Shown: in pieces, positions 1 through 8,322 of the stretch
How the letters are laid out: each line of letters starts with the position of its first letter
Position numbering within the stretch: position 1 is the stretch's first letter
NCBI RefSeq assembly: GCF_042649685.1
Contig: NZ_JBHRZT010000043.1
Span: 124,001-188,000 of the forward strand
DNA from: Bacillus_BA songklensis
GTDB lineage: Bacteria; Bacillota; Bacilli; Bacillales; Bacillaceae_H
Direction of reading: 5' to 3'
Length of the DNA stretch: 64,000 bases
Notes under the pieces: model-generated
Databases searched by the model: none
The model's input: only the letters and a program-made list of their open reading frames with translations
What the model was told of the DNA's origin: nothing
Program-made: the position numbers and the translations under genes

Positions 1-48
1 AATAGTCTACCCGAACCGTTCACAGCGTAATGGATGGACTATTTTTTT
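1..48 (+). terminator. Possible terminator at window edge
   Basis: AATAGTC near the start pairs with GACTATT just before a run of seven T. The loop is long, so this is weak. It would end a gene lying left of the window. Confidence 0.3.
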
Positions 49-147
49 ATTGTTTTGTATGTCTTCTTGAACTAATCTGCTCCTTTAGTTTAATAAGAAA
101 AAAGCGATTTTCCATTATTGAAGCATCGCACCTGTTAGCTGAATAAG

Positions 148-171
148 AAAAAGCTGTCTTAAGGACAGCTC
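148..171 (-). terminator. Intrinsic terminator of the PaaI thioesterase gene
   Basis: On the minus strand AGCTGTCC-TTAA-GACAGCT is followed by TTTTC, 23 bases after the thioesterase stop. A second weaker minus hairpin with a T run lies at about 101-140. Confidence 0.7.
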
Positions 172-193
172 TGATTAATAACTATTGCACTAC

Positions 194-631
194 TTAATCT
201 TGTTCATCAAGTTCAATAAAATAATGATCCTTACGGTAAGACACTGCCTCCATGGTTGCTATTAGATTTTGCTCATGAAATATGTCAATTCGATAAAATC
301 CAGTACGATAGTTTCTTTTTACTTCGGTTGCACGGGCTGCTATCTTGTCTCCAGACTTAGCTGACTCGATAAACTGGATTGTTGTAGATAGCCCTACGGA
401 TGTTTTTCCATATGCATTACAGGCTACCGAAAAAGCATGATCTGCTAAAGCATAAATTACCGCCCCGTGAACAGTTCCATATGCATTTACCATATGGCTT
501 TGCACTACTAGCATTGCTTCTGCAAAACCAGCCTCGAATTTTGTTAACTGAATTCCTAATGACTGAGCATACGGATCGTTTTTTACTTGTTTATAAATTT
601 GTTCGTAGTGTTTTTCTTGAACTACTCCCAC
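194..631 (-). CDS. PaaI-family hotdog-fold acyl-CoA thioesterase
   Basis: Probable cytoplasmic thioesterase that hydrolyses acyl- or aryl-CoA esters. The 145-residue length and the block G52-TVHG followed by the helix with D64 match the PaaI/hydroxyphenylacetyl-CoA thioesterase family, where the HGG-like loop and an Asp/Glu form the active site. The physiological substrate cannot be read from sequence. The only usable start is GTG at 631; the codon before it is TAA. That GTG and the first four or so codons lie inside the terminal hairpin of an IS200/IS605-type relic, so the native N-terminus has probably been replaced, and no good ribosome binding site is visible. The catalytic core looks intact. 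Confidence 0.85.
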   Translation of the reverse strand: MGVVQEKHYEQIYKQVKNDPYAQSLGIQLTKFEAGFAEAMLVVQSHMVNAYGTVHGAVIYALADHAFSVACNAYGKTSVGLSTTIQFIESAKSGDKIAARATEVKRNYRTGFYRIDIFHEQNLIATMEAVSYRKDHYFIELDEQD

Positions 632-1005
632 TTAGCTAACGCTTGAAGTGAGAGATTCCTGCGAACACCAGTGTATCCACCAGTTTCTTAGCAGGCTACC
701 CTCGTAGTCCCTACGATTGATACGAAATTCGTATGGTCTTTCAGTCTTGTTTTTGGTTTTTTGACACTTGGTTTTCGTGCCACAAGTTTACTGGTTTCTT
801 CTTTTTGCGACTTTCGAATGGTATAGGCGAACGACAGCCACCAGACAAGTTCTATTTACGCAACTAGCACCACACTAGAATTCGTTCAAGAATATGATAC
901 CAAAAACTTAGGCTAACGCCTACCGAAATTCATCTCCCACTTACTCATTGGGCTACGCCCTGCACATTCCTTGAAGCGGGAGTATTCTTTCGGAAAATGA
1001 TAAGT
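617..1005 (-). mobile_element. IS200/IS605-type relic with omega-RNA-like right end, no transposase
   Basis: Read on the minus strand, the segment opens with a hairpin (CTCCCGCTT pairing with AAGTGGGAG around a nested GGGCGTAGCCC). It ends with a nested stem-loop (CCTGC...GCAGG enclosing ACTGGTG-GATA-CACTGGT) and a last hairpin CTCTCACTT/AAGTGGGAG followed by TAGTTCAAG. This layout resembles the 3' structured RNA of TnpB elements, where the guide begins right after the last hairpin. No tnpA or tnpB reading frame remains; one short open stretch at about 780-690 has frequent Lys/Arg. The element end lies on the thioesterase start. Confidence 0.6.
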
Positions 1006-1112
1006 TTGATACTCATCAATTTTCTTCTTCACTAATGACACTCCTTCTTAAAATCCCCATCATTATTAAATGGTTATTAGTATGCTGAAAGATTTAAGTG
1101 CTATTGAATTTG

Positions 1113-2861
1113 TTAATTTTCTCTCTTTGTTGGAAAAACCAAAACCTCTCTATTTTTTACATCATATAAACCACTTGGAGTCAATCTAATAAATGGTAAA
1201 TGAGTTGCTGAGAAGAATAATAAGGTGAAGGCAGGGTCATTATATTTAAAGCCTCTTTCTTTTAGTAACTCGATCATTTTTTTCTCATTTTTAATTAAAA
1301 ATCCCATATCTAAATCAGACATGATACCATTTAAAGGTAAAGGAATTTCGTGTAGGATATGATTTTCTTCTGCCAAGACAATACCACCACCGATTGCTTG
1401 CATTCGTTCAAAAGCAATTAGCATATCTGTTTTTCTTTTACCTATGATTAAGATATCTCCTGTACCAGAATAAGAACTTGCAATTCCACCTAAATGTTGA
1501 ACAAACCCTTTCACTAATGTATTTATTCTCCAAGATCCATCTCGAGCAACCATCATAAGGAAACATTCATCATGTTCAGGTGATAATTCATCACTACTTA
1601 AATCGATACTACTTTCATACGGTTTGGTAATTACATTATTTAATAAGTTAATGCCATTTGAGGTTGAGAAGCTCAAATCACCTTCTTGTAAAGTCCATTT
1701 TAAATTAAGAGGGGATATTTGAAACTTGTCCCAATCGATGGATGATGAATCATTTTTATCTTTTCCATCTTGCTTAATCCATTTACCTTTTGCTAATACA
1801 CTGATAGGTGTAGGGTTATTTTTGCTCTCTAAAATATTTATATTAGCTATTCTCCCTGTAGCAATTGATCCATGTAAATGTTCCATATTATAATAGCGTG
1901 CAATATTATAACTTGCCATACAATAAGCATCAATTAATGGTATACCATGATTAATTGCTATTTTTATCAGTTCATCTGTCATTCCATTTTCATAAAAGAA
2001 AGGATGAGAACCGTCCGTGGTAAAGAAAAATCTATCAAATTTTTGGACACCTAACTCTATTAATTCTTTTAAAAGAATTTCTAAATCAGATCGAATAGAT
2101 GAATGTCTAAGAGATACTGTATAGCCCTGCATTAAACGTGTTAGTGCTTCTTGACCTGTCATTGCTTCATGATCGCAATCTGTGCCCAATAACATTAATT
2201 TTGCTAAAGTACGTTCGGAAGCTCCTGGAAAATGCCCTTCTACTTTTTTATTTAACCTCTTTGTCTCTTGTACCCAGGATAGCATTTGGTTATCTCCATT
2301 TAATAATTTCGGCCACGCTGTTAGCTCTCCACCTTGCAGCACTGATTCATGTTGGAGCCAAGAAATCACATCTTCAGTATTAAAAATATCATGATTATTC
2401 GGCAACTCGGTTTGTCCATCAAAACGACACCACCAGTACATGCTTGATGGAATGTTTTTAAATTCATTTAATAATTCAAAGGCTACTTTGGTAGGGAGCT
2501 CAAAGAAAAAGGTTAAATTATCACTAATTAAAGTCGTTGTGCCGAATTGTCCAGCATGTTTTGCTAATGTAAGAGGATTGTATAACTGATAAGGGTGAGT
2601 ATGCGGCTCAATATATCCAGGTACTAAATATTGCCCCTGACAATCAATGACCTCATATCCATTTAAGTTTTCAGGAAGATTCTCTCCAACATAAACGATA
2701 CGATCTTCATATATCCAAATATTCGCAACTAACCATTGATGCAAATAGGTATTTAAATAGGTTGCGTTTTTTAGGATAATATGAGGTTTTTTTTCTTCAT
2801 CAAGTACCTCTACATGGTTTCTGATTTGTTTGTTGCTCCATCTATAATTTCTATTATCCAT
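1113..2861 (-). CDS. Putative adenine deaminase, YerA-like amidohydrolase
   Basis: Predicted cytosolic metal-dependent deaminase converting adenine to hypoxanthine and ammonia in purine salvage. The N-terminal part resembles B. subtilis YerA (NHVEVLDEE, KNATYLNTYLHQWL, NIWIYEDRIVY). It carries the amidohydrolase metal motif EPHTHPYQLY near residue 87, a later GHFPGAS segment and a TDGSHPFF segment expected in the TIM barrel. The C-terminal half has the LILPLNG-like tail domain (IPLPLNGIMSD). The start is placed at ATG 2861 because GGGGG lies nine bases upstream; an in-frame ATG at 2885 has no such site. YerA-type proteins are only putative adenine deaminases, so the substrate is inferred. Confidence 0.8.
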   Translation of the reverse strand: MDNRNYRWSNKQIRNHVEVLDEEKKPHIILKNATYLNTYLHQWLVANIWIYEDRIVYVGENLPENLNGYEVIDCQGQYLVPGYIEPHTHPYQLYNPLTLAKHAGQFGTTTLISDNLTFFFELPTKVAFELLNEFKNIPSSMYWWCRFDGQTELPNNHDIFNTEDVISWLQHESVLQGGELTAWPKLLNGDNQMLSWVQETKRLNKKVEGHFPGASERTLAKLMLLGTDCDHEAMTGQEALTRLMQGYTVSLRHSSIRSDLEILLKELIELGVQKFDRFFFTTDGSHPFFYENGMTDELIKIAINHGIPLIDAYCMASYNIARYYNMEHLHGSIATGRIANINILESKNNPTPISVLAKGKWIKQDGKDKNDSSSIDWDKFQISPLNLKWTLQEGDLSFSTSNGINLLNNVITKPYESSIDLSSDELSPEHDECFLMMVARDGSWRINTLVKGFVQHLGGIASSYSGTGDILIIGKRKTDMLIAFERMQAIGGGIVLAEENHILHEIPLPLNGIMSDLDMGFLIKNEKKMIELLKERGFKYNDPAFTLLFFSATHLPFIRLTPSGLYDVKNREVLVFPTKREN

Positions 2862-2915
2862 CTTGTAAACCCCCATGTATGTCACTAAATATAAGTTTTG
2901 TTACCACAATAAACT

Positions 2916-3062
2916 TCACACAAGTTTAATATGCTTTTCAAGAATTTCTAGTCCTGTTTTTAACTCGTCTAAAGAATTTGTAGAAGAAAGAGGAATTCGC
3001 AAGAAATTTTCAGAAATGGACGAACCACTGAGAAAACGGACAGAATGAAATCCTCGAACTCC
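2916..3062 (-). pseudogene. Fragment of a PLP-dependent aminotransferase C-terminus
   Basis: The minus strand encodes about 48 residues ending in a stop, including SENFLRIPLSS and LDELKTGLEILEKHIK. This is the usual C-terminal pattern of class I/II aminotransferases or MocR regulators (an F-L-R-I/L-x-F/L segment, then a closing amphipathic helix). There is no start or catalytic domain upstream, so it is a remnant. Assignment rests on pattern only. Confidence 0.45.
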
Positions 3063-3665
3063 TTTATCCTTTTAATCTTTTTCCAATTGTAATTGACGTT
3101 TCCTTTTGTTTCCCTAGCTTCAATTAATATGAATTTCACCCTTTAATAGTTGTCTTAATAGTTAATTATTCTATATCAACTAGGAATTTCCTTTTTCCAC
3201 TAACCTCCCCATTAGTTAAAGAAGGAGTCCTAGCATTTTGGATCGGCATGCATCAAATATAAGCTTTTATGCAAATTAATACATTCGTTGCTATTTTTCC
3301 GCTTCTACAAAATGACCATTTCCTTTAGCGAACACCCAAGAATCAGATAATCACCCAATTTTACATTTTCGTTGTATTTTACCTATTTTTTAACAAAAAA
3401 ATGAGTATTACGTGGCAAATCTTTAATGATAAGTAGTTAAAAAGAATCAGAAAGGGGGACTGACATGAGCAGAATAGAAAGAGTCTTAATATAAGATATT
3501 TATGCTACAGAAGCAATTTGAAATGTATATAATATACAAATCTAGTTGACATTATCGGCAATTAAAAAGGTTAGGCAGCCTTAAGAAGATGATTTCTGTA
3601 TTGCACAGGAATCATCTTTTTTAAATTCCATAACTTTACTAATGTATCCGTAGCTAAATCTACTG
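3063..3665. other. Decayed intergenic region with an aborted start and a hairpin
   Basis: No gene is visible in 600 bases. On the plus strand GGGGG precedes ATG at 3464, but that frame stops after nine codons, so it looks like the stump of a deleted gene. At 3583-3625 AGATGATT...AATCATCT followed by TTTTTT forms a good plus-strand terminator, possibly that of the lost gene. Confidence 0.5.
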
Positions 3666-3875
3666 TCATTCGACTGGACACATGACATTTACGCGACCCT
3701 GATCATCAACGCAGAACAAGTCAATCTCGTCTTCCGTCTGTCGTTCAGTTGCTAAAGATGACCCAGGATAGGCAATCGTAACGGGGCGTCCTCGCGATGA
3801 TAATTGCCATGGCATTGGTGGGTCCCATGATAGATATGGATAAAAAGGTACGTGTCTGTATGATAGTTCTCTCAA
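3666..3875 (-). CDS. Small uncharacterised protein
   Basis: Sixty-nine codons starting at TTG 3875 with a strong AGGAGG site eight bases upstream, which argues for real translation. The product is rich in Pro, Tyr and Trp near its N-terminus (FYPYLSWDPPMPW) and acidic in the middle. It has two Cys (FCVDD and MCPVE) and no membrane segment. I do not recognise the family. It stands alone, upstream of and co-oriented with the decayed region. It could be a sporulation-associated small protein given its neighbour spoVR, but that is a guess. Confidence 0.55.
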   Translation of the reverse strand: MRELSYRHVPFYPYLSWDPPMPWQLSSRGRPVTIAYPGSSLATERQTEDEIDLFCVDDQGRVNVMCPVE

Positions 3876-4105
3876 AGCTCCTTCCTCCTTTTGTTTTCTC
3901 CAAAATATGTTATTTTTAGTACCGTATCCTCGTTAATTGTCCCTATCATAATTGGGCTATCATTTAACTTGGATTTCCAGCCAGGATTGTGTTTATTCCG
4001 ATGAAATTTAGAGTTAATTCTCTATCTAACATATAACGTATGTTGTTTTGTATATAAATGAATAATCTATTCAAAATCAGTTTACATAATCGTTCTTATA
4101 GAAAG

Positions 4106-4149
4106 GAAAAAAAGAGGCAAAATCACCTTTGATTCCAGCCTCTTTTTTA
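4106..4149. terminator. Bidirectional terminator after spoVR
   Basis: AAAAAGAGGC pairs with GCCTCTTTTTT. There are A and T tracts on both sides, so it can end spoVR on the minus strand. Confidence 0.75.
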
Positions 4150-4190
4150 TTTGAATTTTAATTAAAGTTATCCTTGAAAGATATTTCTTT

Positions 4191-5603
4191 TTATAAAAAC
4201 TTCCGATGCATGGTTTTCCCGTCATATGTAAATACAACGGTCTTGTTCTCCAGCATGGTCTCCAAATGGACTGCTCTCCCCCACAGTTGATACACGTATG
4301 GCATAACTTTCTCCAGGTACTTCACATCCAATTCTATGTCTTCGTACCAGTGCTTTAAGTATAGCTCTCCATTCTTCAAATAGTCTCCGTCATTGACCGT
4401 GATGTACGGGAAGCCCCCATTGACGCGCATGCCGACTAATTGATCACGCACATTTTCCCACTCTTTGTCAACAATCTTGTAGTCTTTGCCTTGCTTCTGG
4501 AATAAGTACATATCTTCCCGCATGACAAGGTCTTTCGTTAAATAGTTGCGGATGAACGAAATATCGGATTCAATTTCACGTACCTCAAACATTTTTTCAC
4601 GTCCTGATCCCGGCTGGATACCTTGACGTTTCATTTCTTCCGTTGGATTATCGTAACGTTCTTCGATATTTTCAAAGATTTTGATTCCAAGATAATACGG
4701 ATTGATGCCCGTACGCGACGGTTGGACAACTCCCGCATTGAGCTTTGCAAATTCGATGGCTTCATCGCTCGTCAAGTCCATTTCACGGATGATGCGTTGA
4801 TGCCAATAACTGGCCCAGCCTTCGTTCATGATTTTTGTCTCAAGCTGCGGCCAGAAATAAAGCATTTCTTCGCGCATCATGGTTAAAATATCACGCTGCC
4901 AGTCTTCCAAGTGACGGGCATATTCCTCGATGAATAAAAGAATGTCTTTCTCCGGCTGCGGCGGGAATTTCTTTTGCTTCTTTGAAGGTCTCGGTTTCTT
5001 ACGATCTTTATAGTCCAAATTCCACAAATCATCATACGGACTTAACGAAGTTTCTGCCTCATCCTCTTCTTCATCATGGACACTCCAAGAGAGTTTTGGC
5101 CTCATGAGGGATGGATCGATGTGCTCTTGAATGGATAAAACGGCATCTAAAAATCTTTCCACTTCCCTCTTCCCATGAATCATTTCATATTTCTTAATTC
5201 TGTCTGCCGTGGCAGCCATGCTTTCGACCATATCCCTTTTCGTATTGCTGAACCGGCAATTGTTCTTGAAAAAATCACAATGGGCCAAAACGTGGGCCAC
5301 AATCAATTTATTTTGAATCAAAGAATTGGAGTCGAGTAAAAATGCATAACAAGGATCAGAGTTAATGACAAGTTCATAAATTTTACTGAGACCTAGATCA
5401 TAATGAAGTTTCATTTTATAAAATTGTTTTCCAAAACTCCAATGTGAAAAGCGTGTCGGCATCCCGTAAGCACCGAACGTGTAAATGATATCGGCAGGAC
5501 AAATTTCATACCGCATCGGATAGAAGTCCAATCCGAATCCGGAAGCGATCTCCGTAATTTCTTCAATCGACCTCTCCAGAGCTTTACGGTCTTCCTCTCT
5601 CAT
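4191..5603 (-). CDS. spoVR: Stage V sporulation protein R
   Basis: SpoVR is needed for normal spore cortex formation in B. subtilis; its biochemical activity is unknown. The protein is 470 residues, matching B. subtilis SpoVR (about 468). It has the family's N-terminal pattern: EICPADIIYTFGAYGMP, HWSFGKQF, ELVINSDPCYAFL, HVLAHCDFFKNN, and further on EGWASYWHQRI. The start is ATG 5603, preceded by AAAGGGGG. A longer frame to 5678 adds a basic stretch without a ribosome binding site. It is transcribed alone, divergently from arsR, with a terminator at 4106-4149. Its place beside yhdB/azr matches the B. subtilis yhd region. Confidence 0.95.
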   Translation of the reverse strand: MREEDRKALERSIEEITEIASGFGLDFYPMRYEICPADIIYTFGAYGMPTRFSHWSFGKQFYKMKLHYDLGLSKIYELVINSDPCYAFLLDSNSLIQNKLIVAHVLAHCDFFKNNCRFSNTKRDMVESMAATADRIKKYEMIHGKREVERFLDAVLSIQEHIDPSLMRPKLSWSVHDEEEDEAETSLSPYDDLWNLDYKDRKKPRPSKKQKKFPPQPEKDILLFIEEYARHLEDWQRDILTMMREEMLYFWPQLETKIMNEGWASYWHQRIIREMDLTSDEAIEFAKLNAGVVQPSRTGINPYYLGIKIFENIEERYDNPTEEMKRQGIQPGSGREKMFEVREIESDISFIRNYLTKDLVMREDMYLFQKQGKDYKIVDKEWENVRDQLVGMRVNGGFPYITVNDGDYLKNGELYLKHWYEDIELDVKYLEKVMPYVYQLWGRAVHLETMLENKTVVFTYDGKTMHRKFL

Positions 5604-5710
5604 TGTGATACATCCCCCTTTCCTTCTTATTCTCAATTTATGTACTTGCAGATGAAATGATGAGGTAAAAATCATCAAACTTGCTTTCCTTCCTTCTATC
5701 TATTACAATA

Positions 5711-5732
5711 CGTTTAAACATTTAAACATATG
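5711..5732. promoter_or_regulatory. Candidate ArsR operator: tandem TTTAAACA repeat
   Basis: TTTAAACA occurs twice in direct tandem just before the arsR ribosome binding site. Such A/T-rich repeated or palindromic boxes at the promoter are typical targets of ArsR/SmtB autoregulators. It also lies in the spoVR promoter region. Confidence 0.4.
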
Positions 5733-5748
5733 ATGAAAGGTGAAATAT

Positions 5749-6066
5749 ATGTCTACTAATAATGATCATGACCAGGCAGTCCAACGTTTCCGGGATAGCA
5801 TCCCTCTCTTTCAAGCATTGAGTGATCCAGCAAGACAGGATATCATTCTCCTTCTGGCAGAACATAATTCTTTGAACGTAACAGATATTGCCAACCGCTC
5901 CCGGTTATCCCGTCCAGCTATTTCCCACCATTTAAAAATATTGAGAGATATCGGGCTAGTTTCCATTGTGCAACAAGGAACACAGCGTTACTATTCACTT
6001 TCGCTGGAAGATGCGGTATCCCAATTAAAATCGTTAATTTCAACGGTAGAACAAACTTGTTTATAA
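5749..6066 (+). CDS. ArsR/SmtB-family transcriptional regulator
   Basis: A 105-residue winged-helix repressor. SDPARQDIILLLAEHNSLNVTDIA is cut by the turn of the helix-turn-helix, and the recognition helix RLSRPAISHHLKILRDIGL is typical of the family; the wing follows (QQGTQRYYSL). There is no CxC/ELCVCD metal site in helix 3, so an oxidative or organic signal, or no ligand, is as likely as a metal. The start is ATG 5749 after GAAAGGTG; an in-frame GTG at 5740 is less likely. It lies 15 bases upstream of the aldehyde dehydrogenase gene, so it probably regulates that operon. Confidence 0.85.
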   Translation: MSTNNDHDQAVQRFRDSIPLFQALSDPARQDIILLLAEHNSLNVTDIANRSRLSRPAISHHLKILRDIGLVSIVQQGTQRYYSLSLEDAVSQLKSLISTVEQTCL

Positions 6067-6081
6067 CCAGAGGTGATAACA

Positions 6082-7452
6082 ATGCTTAATGTCCATTCAA
6101 TTATTCAGAGACAACGTTCCTTTTTTGCTGGGGGAAAAACAAAACAAGTAGAGTTTCGGCTTGAGCAATTAGCCAAGCTGAAACAATCTGTCAAAGACCG
6201 TGAAAAACAAATCATTAAGGCATTAAAACAGGATTTAAACAAATCAGAATTTGAATCTTATGCGACGGAGATTGGTTTCTTATATGAAGAAATCAACATG
6301 ATGATGAAGCATTTACGTTCATGGGCCAAGCCTGAAAAAGTTAAAACGCCTATGACCCATATCGGCGCAAGCAGCTATATCTATCCAGAGCCGTATGGCT
6401 TAACACTTATTATTGCTCCTTGGAACTATCCATTTCAATTGCAGCTCGCCCCTCTTGTCGGAGCGATGGCGGCAGGCAATTGTGCAGTTCTCAAGCCGTC
6501 TGAATTAACCCCGAATGTATCTGCCCTGCTTTCCGAACTAGTTCAGTCAACCTTTGAAGAAGAATATATTGCAGTGGTAGAAGGCGGAGTAGAAGCAAGT
6601 CAGGCCTTATTAGAGGAAAAATTTGATTATATCTTTTTCACCGGAAGCGTTGCTGTGGGACGAATTGTCATGCAAGCAGCCGCAAAACATTTAACTCCTG
6701 TGACACTCGAACTTGGGGGGAAAAGCCCAACCATTGTCGATGAAGATGCAAATTTAGAAATAACCGCTAAGCGAATTGCATGGGGGAAGTTCACTAACGC
6801 CGGGCAAACATGTGTCGCCCCTGATTATTTGCTCATTCACAAAAAGGTAAAAGAACAATTCATCCGTCTATTTCAAACATATATTAATGAATTTTATGGG
6901 GAGAATCCTCTGGAGAGCGATCAGTACACCCGTATTGTCAGTGAACGTCATTTTAAGCGGCTTGCAGGTTTTTTAGAAAATGGTACAGCTGTTATTGGAG
7001 GAAATACCAACGCCGAAAAACTTATGATTGCGCCCACCCTTTTAGATGGTGTGACATGGGATTCTCCGGTCATGCAAGATGAAATTTTCGGCCCCATTTT
7101 ACCAATGATGGAGTTTTCCACTCTTGATGAAGCAATTGGCCATGTACAACACTCTCCCAATCCGCTGGCTCTTTATTACTTTTCCGAATCAACGGAAAAA
7201 CAAGAAAGAATTCTTCAGTCCATCCGTTTCGGCGGCGGATGCATGAATGACACACTCATGCATCTTGCCAATCCAAACCTCCCTTTTGGGGGCGTTGGCA
7301 ACAGCGGTATAGGAAGCTATCACGGAAAAAGCAGCTTTGAAGTATTTTCCCATCAAAAAAGCGTGCTAAAGCAAACAACAAAACTGGATCCTCCATTCCG
7401 CTATCCATCTTTTAAGCACGGATTGAGTATGATGAAGAAAATTTTTAAATAA
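6082..7452 (+). CDS. ywdH: NAD(P)-dependent aldehyde dehydrogenase, YwdH-like
   Basis: Class 3-like aldehyde dehydrogenase of 456 residues, the same length as B. subtilis YwdH, with which it shares long stretches from memory (APWNYPFQLQLAPLVGA, DYIFFTGSVAVG, CMNDTLMHLANPNLPFGGVG). The catalytic Glu lies in VTLELGGKSP and the nucleophile Cys in NAGQTCVAPDY. It should oxidise fatty or aromatic aldehydes to acids. The C-terminus (MMKKIFK) is basic and could touch the membrane. The start is ATG 6082 after AGAGGTGATAAC. It forms an operon with the upstream arsR gene. A short inverted repeat follows at about 7464-7500. Confidence 0.92.
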   Translation: MLNVHSIIQRQRSFFAGGKTKQVEFRLEQLAKLKQSVKDREKQIIKALKQDLNKSEFESYATEIGFLYEEINMMMKHLRSWAKPEKVKTPMTHIGASSYIYPEPYGLTLIIAPWNYPFQLQLAPLVGAMAAGNCAVLKPSELTPNVSALLSELVQSTFEEEYIAVVEGGVEASQALLEEKFDYIFFTGSVAVGRIVMQAAAKHLTPVTLELGGKSPTIVDEDANLEITAKRIAWGKFTNAGQTCVAPDYLLIHKKVKEQFIRLFQTYINEFYGENPLESDQYTRIVSERHFKRLAGFLENGTAVIGGNTNAEKLMIAPTLLDGVTWDSPVMQDEIFGPILPMMEFSTLDEAIGHVQHSPNPLALYYFSESTEKQERILQSIRFGGGCMNDTLMHLANPNLPFGGVGNSGIGSYHGKSSFEVFSHQKSVLKQTTKLDPPFRYPSFKHGLSMMKKIFK

Positions 7453-7790
7453 GATACAAACCTCCCATGGCTTTTTATATGAAAAATCATGGATAGTTTT
7501 TTACTGAATAAATATCACATACATAAATTAAAATTCAATCTAAATATTATTTTTATAATTATTTTAAATAAATAATTAGTATAAAGAAATAAGTATAATA
7601 ATCATTACAAGCTAAATCGTGATTATTTTTTAAAATAAAAACTGAAAAAATTTATAATGGGAACAAGGGACGGTCTATAAACTTTAAAAAGAAGACCATC
7701 ATGTTCCTAAATTGAAAAGAAACGTTAGGCAAACCTTGATTTTGCTAAATTTTTCATGACCGTTTATCTTTGGGAGGATGATTCAAAAAC
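7453..7790. other. AT-rich intergenic leader region
   Basis: I see no gene of more than a few codons. An imperfect stem (GGAACA...GGTCT pairing with AGACC...TGTTCC) lies at about 7661-7714. The region may be the 5' leader of the downstream yhdB unit, but I could not match it to a known riboswitch. Confidence 0.35.
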
Positions 7791-7946
7791 ATGAAGAACA
7801 TGCTTGCGGAGTACCCTCTTAGTTTGTTCGCACTTTTCGGTCTTATACAATTTGTCAACTGGACAGTTCCCCAACATTTACAGGGCAAAAAAAACCGCGA
7901 ACAACACACAATAAAAGCAACTCCTCTAAAGGAGGGCTTACAATGA
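7791..7946 (+). CDS. Small hydrophobic protein translationally coupled to yhdB
   Basis: Fifty-one codons, starting at ATG 7791. The N-terminus has a hydrophobic stretch (YPLSLFALFGLIQFVNW) that could be one membrane segment, followed by a basic tail. The stop codon overlaps the yhdB start as ATGA, which supports coupled translation. A GGGAGG site lies 13 bases upstream, somewhat far. I do not recognise the family. It could be an upstream leader peptide rather than a functional protein. Confidence 0.4.
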   Translation: MKNMLAEYPLSLFALFGLIQFVNWTVPQHLQGKKNREQHTIKATPLKEGLQ

Positions 7947-8185
7947 ACACCATTGATTATGATAAAGCACTATACTACACACACCGTTCACAATGGGATA
8001 ACCTATTGATTTTAATGGTTCGCACGAAAGATGACTTTCTTTCGAAAAAAATTGAACATTTCTTACATGCCTATAACTTTGAGCGAAACTACCGAGTAAT
8101 TCAAGAAAAGCTTTATTCTTTACTAAGATATATTGACCATGCTTCAATAACATCGGAATATGAACTGTATACTGACGAGATATAA
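7943..8185 (+). CDS. yhdB: YhdB family protein
   Basis: Eighty residues, MNTIDYDKALYYTHRSQWD at the N-terminus, which I recognise as the conserved YhdB family of Bacillus (function unknown). It is soluble, mostly helical, and rich in Tyr. The ribosome binding site AAAGGAGG lies about 8 bases before ATG 7943, inside the upstream small ORF. The position next to azr and spoVR agrees with the B. subtilis yhd gene cluster. A terminator follows directly. Confidence 0.8.
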   Translation: MNTIDYDKALYYTHRSQWDNLLILMVRTKDDFLSKKIEHFLHAYNFERNYRVIQEKLYSLLRYIDHASITSEYELYTDEI

Positions 8186-8216
8186 AGAAGAGCTTTAGCT
8201 CTTCTTTATATTTTTT
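8184..8216 (+). terminator. Terminator of yhdB
   Basis: AAAGAAGAGC-TTTA-GCTCTTCTTT followed by ATATTTTTT. Confidence 0.85.
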
Positions 8217-8231
8217 ACCATACAGATAACA

Positions 8232-8262
8232 TTGTTAACTATATAAAAAATTAAGTTGACAT
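8232..8262. promoter_or_regulatory. BirA operator of bioY
   Basis: TTGTTAAC, exactly 15 bases, then GTTGACAT: the BirA box architecture of Bacillus. A -10 box TATAAT at 8289-8294 with a -35-like AAGACA lies just downstream, so biotinyl-BirA binding would block the promoter. The same layout occurs upstream of bioA at 36907. Confidence 0.88.
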
Positions 8263-8322
8263 TAAAGACATTTCCCCTTACCATTTCTTATAATGGTACA
8301 TAAAAATGAGGGGGATCATTTC

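Noticed and set aside
400..639. Plus-strand frame of 79 codons
   Set aside because: Lies antisense within the thioesterase gene, with no ribosome site.
7655..7790. Riboswitch in the yhdB leader
   Set aside because: The imperfect stem does not match any class I know, and no terminator follows before the small ORF.
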